From positions 39,619 through 103,618 of the forward strand of contig MKTJ01000014.1 in NCBI GenBank assembly GCA_001898225.1: 64,000 nucleotides of DNA, written 5' to 3'. The position numbers and the translations under genes are program-made. Of the stretch, positions 27,655 through 37,700 are shown one piece after another (positions within the stretch are counted from its first letter, which is position 1; each line of letters begins with the position of its first letter). Source of the stretch: Chloroflexi bacterium 54-19 (GTDB lineage Bacteria; Chloroflexota; Chloroflexia; Chloroheliales; Chloroheliaceae). The notes beneath the pieces are model-generated. The model had not been told where the DNA came from. It worked only from the letters and a program-made list of their open reading frames with translations, and did not search any database.

Positions 27655-28241
27655 GGTTTATATTCCTTTCGAAACTATACACATACCCCAGGCGGTAGTT
27701 TTCCTGGAAAGTTTGAGATGGATATGTAAAAATCAGGTTCACTACCGCTGAAAACTTTTTTATTATTCACTGAAAATGAAGTGTGATTCTAAAAATTTGG
27801 ACCTGTTCCTTCCAATATATACTCTATATTTTTATTTTTCTAGATTTAAATCCGAAAAGGATATGTCTGATTCCGGGTACTAGAAGAAATTAGCCTGAAG
27901 TTTTAAGGAAGCTGAGAAGTAAATTTAGGAAGTAAATTTAGTAACGAAGCTGGAAATGGGCAATTGAATAGTTCTTCAACAAAATGGAGGATTTTGGTCA
28001 ATATAATTGGTATTTAGCTGAATAATAAAAAACCAAAATAGGGTGGTGCCGGGAAGGTAGCGAACAAGGTGAAACTGAAAAGGCAGGTCTTGACACTTAT
28101 TTATTTAACCTGGCCGGCCTTTTACGTTACCCTATTGTTAAACATTTTCAGGGAGTGGTCTGAAGGAAAGCTGTTGCACTACCGGGTTAAGAGCCTAATC
28201 CTGTATTTTGGTCTTTTATCAGCTACTTCTAACGGACAATT
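27655..28241. other. 587-bp AT-rich intergenic region without a gene
   Basis: It contains the promoter side of the PhyH-hydrolase unit and the end side of the GntR-type gene. A 13-bp sequence GAAGTAAATTTAG is repeated in tandem (27916-27928 and 27929-27941). No open frame with a ribosome site, no RNA gene and no clear terminator was found. Confidence 0.5.
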
Positions 28242-29420
28242 TTAGTGGTTGGTGTAAGCGGTCTGGCGGGTCTCGCGCAGCCGGTTCAACCTCATCCTGG
28301 CGCTGCACGACTCGCGCACAATAACCGAGGTTAACAACTCAATATGCTGGGTTGGACCGTTGTCTCCCTCAATCCGATTGATAATCAAATTGGCGGCACG
28401 GATACCCATTTCGACCATTGGCTGGGCGACCGTAGTTAGTGGGCAATTAAGATGGGCGGCAAAAGGCAGGTCATCAAACCCGACCAGAGCCAGTTCCTCG
28501 GGAACCTTTATATTACTGCGGTTCGCCGCCTGTAACAACGAGAGCGCTAAATAATCGTTACAGGTAACAACAGCTTCAGGCCGGTTGGGTCTTAAAATAT
28601 ATTCGTCATACGCATTTGGTTTATCGGGTAAGACCCGCCACTTATTGGGAGTGCCCGTATGCAGAGAAAGGGAGTCATCTACCGGTAGTCCATAATCCTC
28701 CATAGCCGCACAATAACCTCGCCAGCGGTCCCTCGTTGAGGTCGTAAGAAGCCAGCAATTGATGGCATGGACAAAACCGATACGTTCGTAGCCCTGTAGA
28801 ATTAAGTGCTCCGTGATACGGTAAGACCCGGTGAAATTATCCGAAACAACATGGTCGAGGTTTAAATCCGACAGGTAACGATCCACCAGGACTACCGGAA
28901 CGCCATCTTGTTTGAGTTTGGCGATACTCGGATCAAAGGTTACACCGCTGACCGGTATGGAGATAATTCCGGCCACATTATCGTTGACAAAACTTGCAAT
29001 ATCGCGGGCCTGTTGCTCCTGGCTCTCGTCACAATAGGTAATTTTGAACTGATAGCCCCTGGCCCTCGTTGCCTGCTCCACCCCTTTTAAGATATTATTG
29101 GTAAACTGTTCGTCTGGAGAGGATGAGAAAACAAGGCCGATACGTTTTTTAGCGTTTTTGTTTTCGCGCCTGATACCCAGGGATAGAGGACGGACAAAGG
29201 TTCCTTTCCCCCTGGTCCGCTCTATCAAACCCTCTGCGGCCAATACATCCAGGGCTTGTCGAACCGTTCCCCGGCTAATGTTGTATTGCTCGGCCAGTTC
29301 TTGCTCGCCGGGTAACTTGGAACCCTCAATGAATACCCCATCCAGAATCACTTCACGAAAATAGCTTATAAGTTTGTTGGAATTAATCTGGGCGTTAACT
29401 CGTGCTTCGTTGGTGGGCAT
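28242..29420 (-). CDS. GntR-HTH / LacI-type periplasmic-binding-fold regulator (AraR-like architecture)
   Basis: A 392-residue regulator joining two modules. The N-terminal GntR winged helix (about 12-78) has KLPGEQELAEQYNISRGTVR and LAAEGLIERTRGKGTFV. The C-terminal LacI/GalR sugar-binding domain (about 92-370) has RIGLVFSSSPDEQF, VVLVDRYLSDLNLDHVVSDN and ALVGFDDLPFAAHL. This is the layout of AraR, which releases DNA when it binds its sugar. It is divergent from a sugar ABC operon, so it is the likely regulator of it. Its own promoter contains a TGTACA palindrome next to the -35 box, suggesting autoregulation. Confidence 0.92.
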   Translation of the reverse strand: MPTNEARVNAQINSNKLISYFREVILDGVFIEGSKLPGEQELAEQYNISRGTVRQALDVLAAEGLIERTRGKGTFVRPLSLGIRRENKNAKKRIGLVFSSSPDEQFTNNILKGVEQATRARGYQFKITYCDESQEQQARDIASFVNDNVAGIISIPVSGVTFDPSIAKLKQDGVPVVLVDRYLSDLNLDHVVSDNFTGSYRITEHLILQGYERIGFVHAINCWLLTTSTRDRWRGYCAAMEDYGLPVDDSLSLHTGTPNKWRVLPDKPNAYDEYILRPNRPEAVVTCNDYLALSLLQAANRSNIKVPEELALVGFDDLPFAAHLNCPLTTVAQPMVEMGIRAANLIINRIEGDNGPTQHIELLTSVIVRESCSARMRLNRLRETRQTAYTNH

Positions 29421-29463
29421 ATATCGAACTCCTTACCCCCTATTTGTGAAATACTGCCTGAAT

Positions 29464-29492
29464 ATTTTATAGGCTTGTAGTGTACATGTCAA
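29464..29492 (-). promoter_or_regulatory. Promoter of the GntR/LacI-type regulator with TGTACA element
   Basis: On the minus strand TTGACA (29492-29487) and TAAAAT (29469-29464) are 17 bp apart. The palindrome TGTACA (29486-29481) directly follows the -35 box. AraR-type operators are built around GTAC cores, so this is a candidate autoregulatory site. Confidence 0.6.
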
Positions 29493-29963
29493 TTTAATTT
29501 CAGGGCCGCTCAATGACATGACCGGGCCTTTGAACGTTCAACGTTTACATTCCAGCTAAATAGGACCGGAAATCTAAAGCCCGTGTTAAAGGTAGCCCAT
29601 TAACAAAAGCTTCCATGAAAGGTTTTATTGGTCCTATATTTGTGTACTTTATTATATACATATTATATACAACTTATAAATTTTTGTTAAAGAATTGAAA
29701 AATATCCTGAAATATAAATACTTTTAGCCGGGACGTGTCCCAATGGAGTCCGTTTTTTTAAATTTTGAAAGGTAAAAGAAGTTAGTGTAACAAAAACCTG
29801 GTCAACAAATCCGGGATGCCTCACAATTGTTCCAGGCAATTAGAATTCAATCTGAAGGTTTTCCCCTCACCGGTAAATATTCCCCATTGGGTAGGGCCTA
29901 AATCTAGCCAGGTTGGAAACCAAAAGCTCAACAAAATGGTTTAATTATGCCTTTCCCAAATAA
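29493..29963. other. AT-rich control region between regulator and ABC operon
   Basis: No gene is visible. TTATATACATATTATATACA around 29651-29671 contains two copies of TTATATACA and may be a further regulator site. The transport promoter lies at the right end of this region. Confidence 0.35.
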
Positions 29964-30015
29964 AATACCTATCCTAACAATAGGTATTGACAATGATGGA
30001 CAAGTATGTTGTAAT
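29964..30015 (+). promoter_or_regulatory. Promoter and operator of the sugar ABC operon
   Basis: TTGACA (29987-29992) and TGTAAT (30010-30015) are 17 bp apart. A perfect 9-bp inverted repeat, AATACCTAT (29964-29972) and ATAGGTATT (29980-29988), overlaps the first bases of the -35 box. A bound repressor would block initiation. The neighbouring GntR/LacI-type protein is the obvious candidate, though this palindrome differs from the TGTACA element in its own promoter. Confidence 0.65.
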
Positions 30016-30099
30016 GTCTATATTAAGTTTTCACCTTTCTGTACCAGATAAATACAACTTTAGGTAACTTTCTCAAAACTAAAAGTGGAAAGGTTGTTT

Positions 30100-30873
30100 A
30101 TGAGCACCCCACTGCTAGAAGCAGTTGGGCTGGTTAAACATTACGGCCACATAGAAGCTTTGAGAGGAGCTGACTTTACTGTGTATCCCGGTGAAATAGT
30201 GGCACTGCTGGGAGATAACGGTGCGGGTAAAAGTTCCTTGATTAAGGCTATTTGTGGAGTGATCCAGCCCGACAGCGGTCAAATCCGATTTGAGGGTAAA
30301 CAGGTGAATATGTCTTCACCGCTGGTTGCCCGAAAATTGGGTATCGAAACAGTTTTCCAGGATTTAGCGCTTGCCCCCGACCTTGACCCGGCCGGAAATA
30401 TCTTTCTGGGTCAAGAGATTTTGTATGGGGGGATACTGGGCAAACTCGGTTTCTTGAACAAGCGCGAAATGCACCGCCGGACCGAGGAGGCTTTCGCAAG
30501 GCTCGGTGTGGGCATTCAGGATAGTAAGGCTACCGTAGTAAACATGTCAGGCGGCCAGCGCCAGGGTATTGCAGTCGCCCGTTCGATGATCTGGGCCAGC
30601 AAAATTATCCTCATGGACGAACCGACCGCCGCGCTCGGCGTGGTGCAGTCTCGACGAGTGAGCGACCTTATCCGGCGTGTCAAGGCCGAAGGTATAGCCA
30701 TCGTGCTGGTAAGTCACAATCTACCCTTTGTCTTTGAAATAGCCGACCGGATTGAGGTTATGCGTCTGGGTAAACGGGTGGGCCGCTTCCAGGTTTCGGA
30801 AGCTTCCGCCGACGAGGTCCTCGACGTTATGACCGGTCTCAAGGTTCAGAATGAGCAGGAGGCGCTGCTTTGA
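30100..30873 (+). CDS. Sugar ABC transporter ATP-binding protein (single nucleotide-binding domain)
   Basis: A 257-residue protein from the ATG at 30100, preceded by GGAAAGG. A GTG at 30085 would add five residues and is less likely. Walker A is GDNGAGKSS, the signature is NMSGGQRQG, Walker B is IILMDEP, and the H-loop is VLVSHN. It has one ATPase domain, whereas RbsA/MglA/XylG carry two. The best fit is the short FrcA-like class of CUT2 sugar importers. It powers the permease encoded by the next gene, whose start overlaps this stop codon. The likely solute is a monosaccharide or polyol. Confidence 0.92.
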   Translation: MSTPLLEAVGLVKHYGHIEALRGADFTVYPGEIVALLGDNGAGKSSLIKAICGVIQPDSGQIRFEGKQVNMSSPLVARKLGIETVFQDLALAPDLDPAGNIFLGQEILYGGILGKLGFLNKREMHRRTEEAFARLGVGIQDSKATVVNMSGGQRQGIAVARSMIWASKIILMDEPTAALGVVQSRRVSDLIRRVKAEGIAIVLVSHNLPFVFEIADRIEVMRLGKRVGRFQVSEASADEVLDVMTGLKVQNEQEALL

Positions 30874-31979
30874 GTATTGAACCCCCCGTAAACTCGGAAC
30901 AGTTCGAAAGAGGTTCCGAGCTACAAGCCCAGGACCAACCCGTGATTCAAAATAATATCCCACCGGATAGCGGCGCGGTCTCACGGCTGAACCGGCTGGA
31001 GAAGTTCTGGCAGATGCTGGGAAGGATTTACCGCACCCAGGCCATTTTGACCACCACACTCTTGCTGGCCCTTATGCTTATCTTTACAATCCTGTTTCCA
31101 ACCAAATTCCCGACCGCTTTTAACCTGGAACATCTAATTATTGATTATTCAGGAATTGTAATTCTTTCAGCCGGTCTTACCTTTGCGATGACCAGCGGTG
31201 AATTCGATCTTTCGATTGGCGGAGTGCTGGTTTTTACGGGCGTGATGAGCGTAAAAATCATGGGGCTGGTTGGCGGTAATACCTGGTTCACCATCTTAGT
31301 GGGCTTTATTGTCTCACTTGGAGTCGGGGGCCTGGTCGGGGTCTTTAACGGCTGGTGTATCGTAAAAGCCCGCATCCCTTCCATTATCGTAACCCTCGGT
31401 ACCTCGGCTGTATCCCTGGGGCTAGCTTATATTGTCTCCGGTGGTCGCGACCTGAGCGAAATACCGCCCCTGCTTTCCGACACGCTTGGCTTTGGGAAGC
31501 TTTTTGATATAGTCCCTTACACGGTTCTTGCCGCGGTACTGGTGGTAACCATCGGGGCTATTACCCTCAACCTGACCCGGTTCGGTCGCCACTGTGCGGC
31601 GGTCGGCTCAAACATTGAGGCAGCCCGGCGGGCCGGTATCAACGTGAACTGGGTCGTCATCCGCATCTACATTATTTCTGGTAGCGTTTCCGGGCTGGCC
31701 GGTTACCTTAGCCTGGCCCGGTTTAGCTCAACTACCCTGGCCGGTCACGCCCAGGACAGCCTGACAGCCCTTCTCGGCGTGGTGCTGGGCGGCACCAGTC
31801 TGTTCGGTGGGAGCGGGACCGTGCTTGGGACAGCCATTGGCGTCTTTATCCCCGGCGTCCTCAGCAATGGCTTGATTATGGCGGGCATTATTCCTTACTG
31901 GCAGTATGTCATCGTTGGCCTGGTCCTGATTGTGGTTGTATACGCCGATTTACTCCGGCGCCGGAACCGCGGAAGCTAG
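30870..31979 (+). CDS. Sugar ABC transporter permease (RbsC/FrcC-like, CUT2)
   Basis: A 369-residue membrane protein with about ten hydrophobic helices. It contains the CUT2 permease signature (SAGLTFAMTSGEFDLSIGGV and VVLGGTSLFGGSGTVLGTAIG). A cytoplasmic N-terminus of about 70 residues is longer than usual. It starts at a TTG that overlaps the TGA of the ATPase gene (TTGA), with AGGAGG just upstream, so the two are translationally coupled. It forms the membrane channel of the importer. Confidence 0.93.
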   Translation: MSIEPPVNSEQFERGSELQAQDQPVIQNNIPPDSGAVSRLNRLEKFWQMLGRIYRTQAILTTTLLLALMLIFTILFPTKFPTAFNLEHLIIDYSGIVILSAGLTFAMTSGEFDLSIGGVLVFTGVMSVKIMGLVGGNTWFTILVGFIVSLGVGGLVGVFNGWCIVKARIPSIIVTLGTSAVSLGLAYIVSGGRDLSEIPPLLSDTLGFGKLFDIVPYTVLAAVLVVTIGAITLNLTRFGRHCAAVGSNIEAARRAGINVNWVVIRIYIISGSVSGLAGYLSLARFSSTTLAGHAQDSLTALLGVVLGGTSLFGGSGTVLGTAIGVFIPGVLSNGLIMAGIIPYWQYVIVGLVLIVVVYADLLRRRNRGS

Positions 31980-32261
31980 GCCTGCCTGTGAGGTTAGCCT
32001 GGGCGTAAATCTGGCTCCTCGCAAATAAAACGGTTAGCTCTTCTGCGGTGGATGGTATATCCCGACTTAACCCTCTAAACGGTTGGATCTCCAGGGGCTT
32101 ATGGGCGGTACCAAACTTTCAGGGTTAGTGGGTTTGTATTCCAAGGGGGTTCATAAACAACGGTGCGGTAACCATAGAACCCAATTTTGCAAAATCAAAA
32201 TTAGGATCAGATTCTGCCCTGATTCGCGGTCTATTACCCTTACAGGTTAAAAATTGCTTGT

Positions 32262-32283
32262 CTTATTACCAGGTGGTAATAAG
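32262..32283 (+). promoter_or_regulatory. Inverted repeat upstream of the binding-protein gene, operator candidate
   Basis: CTTATTACC (32262-32270) and GGTAATAAG (32275-32283) form a perfect 9-bp inverted repeat with a 4-base spacer, 56 bp before the start codon. It may be an operator or an mRNA hairpin affecting expression of the binding protein. The rest of the 31980-32338 gap has no gene. Confidence 0.5.
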
Positions 32284-32338
32284 GTTTATTGAGTTCACAC
32301 TGAATAGTGAAAAATATCAAGCTCACGGAGGAACATTG

Positions 32339-33412
32339 ATGTCTCATAAAAGGCCAATAAGGCTGGTGGCTGTTTTTTGTCTTCTTTTAACCCTGCTTCT
32401 GGCCGCTTGCGGGGATGCCACTTCAACCGCCCCGGCTGCCGCTACCACAGCGGCGGGTTCGGCCACTACCGCTGCCGCCGCTTCTGCCACCACAGCCGCC
32501 GCTGCCAGCGGTACAAAATACAAAATCGCCCTGGTACTGGGGTCTTCTACCGACAGCTTCTATACCTCGATGCAGTGCGGCGCGCAGGAAGAGGCCCGTA
32601 AATTAGGCGATGTTGATTTAACGGTCCAGGGCGCGCAGACCTGGGATGCTACCCTTCAGATTCCGATTATCAACGCCCTTATTGCCAACAAAGTCCAGGC
32701 CCTGGCTGTAGTGGTAAATGATCCCAAAGCTCTCTTTGCCCCCTTAAAAACGGCCAGCGATGCGGGGGTCAAGGTAATGGGTGTAGATACCAAACTGGAC
32801 GATACTTCCTTTGAGGTCACCAACATTTCGTCCGATAACAAGGCCCTGGGAGTCGTTGCCGCCAAAACCATGGCCGGTCTTATAAACGATAAAGGGGCCG
32901 TGGCTCTTCCGGCCCTGCCGCCTGGGGTATCAACCGTTAGCGACCGTATCACCGGTTTCCGCGAGGAAATGAAGGCCAACCACCCAAATATTACCCTGGT
33001 GGAACTGGCCTCAACCAGCACAGGCAGCAACGAAGCCGATGGAACTGTGGCCGCTATCAATGCCGCCTTTGTGGCTCACTCCGATCTGGTCGGCATTTAT
33101 GCTACCAACAGCACCATTAGTGATGCGACAGTCGCCGCCCTGAAGGGGTTGCCCGCCGATAAACAACAGTCGGTCAAAGTAGTCGGTTTCGACGCGACCC
33201 CAACCTCGGTTGCCGCCATGCAGGCAGGTAAAGTACAGGCCCTGGTGGCCCAGAAACCGGCCCAGATGGGCGCTCTCGCGGTAGATAATGCCCGCAAAGC
33301 TCTAATGGGCCAGCAAGTTGATAAGGTCATCCCGGTAGACGGAGTCGGTCTTACCGCCCAGAACGTCACTGACCCCAACTTTTCACAATACGTTTACAAA
33401 TCGAGCTGCTAA
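32339..33412 (+). CDS. Sugar ABC transporter substrate-binding lipoprotein
   Basis: From the ATG at 32339 (GGAGG 8 bases upstream) the protein has 357 residues. A lipoprotein signal ends in LLLAACGD, so the Cys is lipidated. An Ala/Thr-rich linker (about 25-55) follows. The mature part is a periplasmic-binding-protein type I fold of the RbsB kind: YKIALVLGSSTDSFYTSMQC, INALIANKVQALAVVVNDP, MGVDTKLDD, GIYATNSTISDATVAAL, VVGFDATP. It delivers the sugar to the permease encoded 360 bp upstream. A strong terminator follows. Confidence 0.93.
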   Translation: MSHKRPIRLVAVFCLLLTLLLAACGDATSTAPAAATTAAGSATTAAAASATTAAAASGTKYKIALVLGSSTDSFYTSMQCGAQEEARKLGDVDLTVQGAQTWDATLQIPIINALIANKVQALAVVVNDPKALFAPLKTASDAGVKVMGVDTKLDDTSFEVTNISSDNKALGVVAAKTMAGLINDKGAVALPALPPGVSTVSDRITGFREEMKANHPNITLVELASTSTGSNEADGTVAAINAAFVAHSDLVGIYATNSTISDATVAALKGLPADKQQSVKVVGFDATPTSVAAMQAGKVQALVAQKPAQMGALAVDNARKALMGQQVDKVIPVDGVGLTAQNVTDPNFSQYVYKSSC

Positions 33413-33434
33413 ATCCCTAGGGCAGGCTTAACAT

Positions 33435-33476
33435 CCAAAAGGTTGAGAGGTCGTTTAGGATCTCTCAACCTTTTGG
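33435..33476 (+). terminator. Terminator after the substrate-binding protein gene
   Basis: A perfect 15-bp stem (CCAAAAGGTTGAGAG at 33435-33449 with CTCTCAACCTTTTGG at 33462-33476) with a 12-base loop begins 22 bp after the stop codon. The downstream arm contains TTTT but no long T-run follows. Confidence 0.75.
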
Positions 33477-33621
33477 GTCAATTCCGTATTTGCTGGCAGT
33501 AGGGGGAGGGGTGTCAAGGCCGCTGAACAAATTGGCTCCCGTATAACATGGTAAAATAATCATTACGGATCAAACCCGGCCATTTACCTGTGGAATCTGT
33601 TCTTGAAAGGATGGTAGAAGG

Positions 33622-34515
33622 TTGAGAATAACCTACGACGAAAGTGTTGCTAAAGCCCCTGCCCAGATTGAGAGGTCTTACGGTGGAGTAGCTACTTTAA
33701 TTCAACCTGAAGAAGAAGAAGTTGAGAAAAGACATCTTTTAACCTCTGCTCAAATGGCGCATTTTGTAAAGTATGGCTTTGTCAAAATTGAAGATTTGGT
33801 GCCGGACGAACTTAACCGGGCGGTTTTGGAAGACCAGAGGAGGTCGATTGGTACGAAATGGGATTTCTGGTATTTATCCGAGAATGTCCGCAAGGTTTTT
33901 GAGTTACCCCAGGTTAAAGGAATATTACAGAGTTTTGTAGGTGACGCTCCTATTTATGACCACTCTTTTTTACACCGGGTAAGGGGCCATAAAACGGTAG
34001 CGCAGGACTGGCACTCCGACTCAATGCCGGACGCCCGCCCGTTTGCCTTCGATGTCCAGGCATTCTACTGGTCACACGATGCGCCCCTTGAAATGGGTCC
34101 AACTATGTTATTACCCGGTTCGCATTTACGAAAGGTTAACATCGCCAGTATCGGTCGTTACAAAAACTTCGTGGGTCAGTTGCAATTGCCGATTAAGGCC
34201 GGGACGATTACCTTCTTCCACCATGGCCTCTGGCACTGCGCCCAACCTAATTCTACCGATACCGACCGTTTTGTCTTTAAGCTTCGCCTTCGTCCAAACC
34301 AGGAGCAAATTCGCTTATTCAATATGGACGGTTATGACAGCCCTGAAGTTATGCAAATACTACAAAAGGGTATTATACCCGGTGCTACCTACTGGCAGGG
34401 TGACTTTGACCGTCTGGATAGTGTCCAGCATGCCAGGTTCTGGCGGTATGTCACGGGAGATAATAAGGTTGACATTGCGTTTGAAACAGCCTTAACACGA
34501 ATGCATCTCCAATAG
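33622..34515 (+). CDS. PhyH-family Fe(II)/2-oxoglutarate dioxygenase, paralogue of the gene at 26833
   Basis: A 297-residue protein. The ligands are H131-S-D133 in DWHSDSMPDARP and H205 in HGLWHCAQPN, with the cosubstrate Arg in TDRFVFKLRLRP. Compared with its paralogue it has an extra N-terminal stretch of about 20 residues (RITYDESVAKAPAQIERSYG). It starts at TTG with AGAAGG directly upstream and AGGATGG a little further. Its place just after the sugar ABC operon suggests a link to the imported compound or to its aglycone. The substrate is unknown. Confidence 0.87.
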   Translation: MRITYDESVAKAPAQIERSYGGVATLIQPEEEEVEKRHLLTSAQMAHFVKYGFVKIEDLVPDELNRAVLEDQRRSIGTKWDFWYLSENVRKVFELPQVKGILQSFVGDAPIYDHSFLHRVRGHKTVAQDWHSDSMPDARPFAFDVQAFYWSHDAPLEMGPTMLLPGSHLRKVNIASIGRYKNFVGQLQLPIKAGTITFFHHGLWHCAQPNSTDTDRFVFKLRLRPNQEQIRLFNMDGYDSPEVMQILQKGIIPGATYWQGDFDRLDSVQHARFWRYVTGDNKVDIAFETALTRMHLQ

Positions 34516-34643
34516 TAAATAAGTGTAATGTGAAGGGTGTTAATAAAACCAATTCTGGTTATTCGCCAAAAGCCCGTTTATGAGCTTCAATTTGCGAAAA
34601 ATAAAATCTCTTTTTTGCAGCATAAAATTCGTAAAGTTCCAAA

Positions 34644-34688
34644 TAATTCCATACTATATATTTTCGCAAAGTATATAGTATGGAATTA
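34644..34688. terminator. Long AT-rich perfect hairpin between convergent genes
   Basis: A 21-bp stem with one G-U pair (34644-34664 with 34668-34688) closes on a three-base loop (CGC). It lies between the stop codons of the PhyH gene (plus) and the RNA polymerase gene (minus). It may be a bidirectional terminator or an RNA processing site. Neither flank has a long T-run. Confidence 0.5.
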
Positions 34689-34773
34689 CATTTAGGTTTC
34701 AGAAATTACTTTACTATATTTTGAACTTAAATCACTCCTTTAGTTCCATCATGCCTGTAATTCCAGGTTGGAA

Positions 34774-37700
34774 CTAGGGGTTTGTAACCAGCCTTTCGAC
34801 ACCAAGTCCTACAAACAAACGGCTTTCCAGGCCTGTTAGGGGGTCAACCTCGCCTTTGTAGGCGGCCAGGGCAAAGACCAGGCCAGGCCGAGCAGACCGC
34901 ATGGCCCTTTCCAGGACGTGAAAGCCTTTAGCTTGCTGGTCGCTCAGAAGGTGACTTTCCAATTGTGAAACATGGTGGTTCTGGCTGGCCCACCCTTCCC
35001 AGCCACTGATAGCTACAGCCAGGGTTTCTTCCGGTTCCAGGCCCTGGGCCAGAGAATGTTTCACCAGGACCGGTTGGCCTCCCCGGTCAATCACCTCGTG
35101 ATAGGGACCGATTAGCTCCGGCGAGATAAACTGGGCCGGGTCCAGGTTCGGATCTTCGGCTAAAGGAAAGCGGACACTCCCTCTTGCCGCCCCCAGGTAA
35201 ATAAGGTGACGCGCCAGCCCCCTGGAACCACTTTTTACCGAAAGAAGTTGAGTTCCGAGGTCCGAGTTGACATAATCATACCGTTCTGCCAGGCCTGCCC
35301 TGGTTTTCTCGATGTATTCAGCCCAATCTTCCACATTGTTGCCTTCCGGTGACGCCGGGCTCACAATACTTTCCCCGAAAAAAGGACTTATCGATGCGCC
35401 GGATTGCCGGGCAACTTCGAAACCAAGCACCATTAATCTTTCCAGTATTGCCGGGGTTATAAGCGTACCTGACCGCCGGGCAATTTGCTCGATTGCCCTG
35501 GTCAGGCTGTTTTTGGTCACTATACCTTCCTCAAACTCGACTTCCTGGCCCAATAACCGCTCTATCTCAGCCCGGCCTTCCTCTCTCAGGCTCAACCAGG
35601 CCAGCCCCCAGACCATATCCAGGCGCGGACTCAAGGCCTTAAACAACTCCGGGTCTCGTTCAAGATGCCCAGACACACTCAGTTTTTGACTGGCCTCGGC
35701 CTGGCCGGCGGCTGTCACCGGCAAAAAAACCGCGACCATATCCCCGTCAAAATCTGCCTGTAAGAAGGTCCAGCAAACAAGCGGGTGCAAACGGATAACA
35801 CGCTCCGGCCTGCGGACCGGGTGAAAGGCGACATAGCTGGTAGGGCTCAGGGCCGGGTAGCGATAGATGATTACCCAGGCTTCGGCCATTATTCGGTCGA
35901 GCGCATGGGTGGCCCTTTCACTCCGCTGTTCAACCTCATTCCTGGCAGCCACGTCTCCACCGAATTCCCGCACCACCTGCGGCCCAAACAATTTCCAGGC
36001 CATTTCGTCGGGAAGGCCCACCTGTTCCAGGCTCAAACCTTCACCCGGTGCGGCCACTGCCCGGCCACTAAAGCTAACGTTTCCCCCAAACTGGACCGCT
36101 TCACCAGGCACCAGGGCCTCGCAATAATCTCTCAGGGCGGTCTCTAACTGCTGGAAAGCTTGCTGGCGCAAGGTTTGAGGTGCCCCGCTTTTAAGGATAC
36201 GGTCAAGGCGGTTGTTGGCACTTTCCAGCTTTTGATAGGCCGGTAATTCCTTCAAAATACCGACATTTTCCAGTTTGATTTCACCCAGCCAGGGGTGCAA
36301 GACCGGGCTAGCAAGCTTCAGAAGGGGTAAACCGGTTTCCGGGCCAGGTGCCTGGATTTTGAAAGATAATCCCCTGGCTTCGTCCATGGCCATTCGAATC
36401 CCGGCGGCAGCCAGGCGACCAGTTAGGGCTGCGAACTTTGGACTGGGCGGTAGGGCTTGCTCGATTTGGTCCTGGCTCAGGCGGAGAGATAGGGTCGCGC
36501 TGTCTGACCGGGCTACGGCCCTGGTATTAAATTGCTCCCGGATTGTTTCAAAGAATTGACCCTGGCGCAGGGCGAAATATTCCATTTGCCCCTGGTAGAA
36601 GCCTTCCAACTGACGGTCCGCCCCTATTTCTATTTCTGGAACGTATACACTTAATTTCTCGCGGGCGGTGTGAAAGAGTTTACCCCAGTAAATATAACCG
36701 ACCATACTTCGCCCTTCCAGTTCAGGACCATTTTTACCGTCTGTTAATTGCTCCAGACCGTCGGGCAATAACCCGGCCTCGGTTAACCCTTGCTTTAGTT
36801 CGTCCTGTGAGGGAGCCTGAAAAGGAGGTACAATTCGCGGTTGACCCTGGGCTTGTGCCAGGCGACCGATTAAGGCTTCCCGGATTTGCCCAAAATTCAT
36901 ACGGGTTATGAGCCCGTTAAAATTAAAGACCAACTCAACCGGGGTGCCATCCGAAAGATGAGGCATCTCGGCATCGGGCAAGATTTTACTGATTACTCCC
37001 TTGGTGCCGTGGCGGTTGCTGAATTTATCGCCAGGTTCAACCGGGTAGGGATAGGCCAGTTTTGCTGCGCATGTCTGGCTGATTACGATACCATCCTCGA
37101 AGGTAGCCTCACCAAACGAGACAAAGGCAGTCAATAGGTTGCGCCCACACCAGAAAGAGGGAACTCCTGGCGGTTCATTTCCACTCTGGACCAGGGCCGG
37201 TTCGGAGTGGCCCGGGGTCAGCCACTGGCGAAGCATATTTGCGCCCATCAACAACCGGTAAACGTCGTCGTGTTCCAGGCAGGGAATCATGGCTGCTTCC
37301 AACCCTAATGCCCGTGCGGGTTGGGTGTCCTGGATAATCAGGCGGCCATCCTGGATTTGCGCACCAAGAGCTATATGCAAAATTTTTCCAATATTCGGTC
37401 CTTCCGGGGTTTCAAAGGGGCATACCCGCCCAATATGGCCCGGCGTGAAAACTCGCTGCCGGTCTTTTACCACCAGCCGGCGCAAAATACTTTTGCTTTC
37501 CAACCAGTTCGGCAAAGCGACAGCCGGAAGATTTTCAGGTGCAGCCGGGTCGCCGGGCCACCGTTGTAAAACATTTCGTAACCAGTGGCCCTGGCTCTCG
37601 ACAAACTCGGCTATCCAGGTGTTCAGGGGACACCAGGCCCTTAAAAGGTTTTCGTCCCAGGGTAAAGTAGCGGGTGAACGGCTGAGTTTCTGGTCAATAT

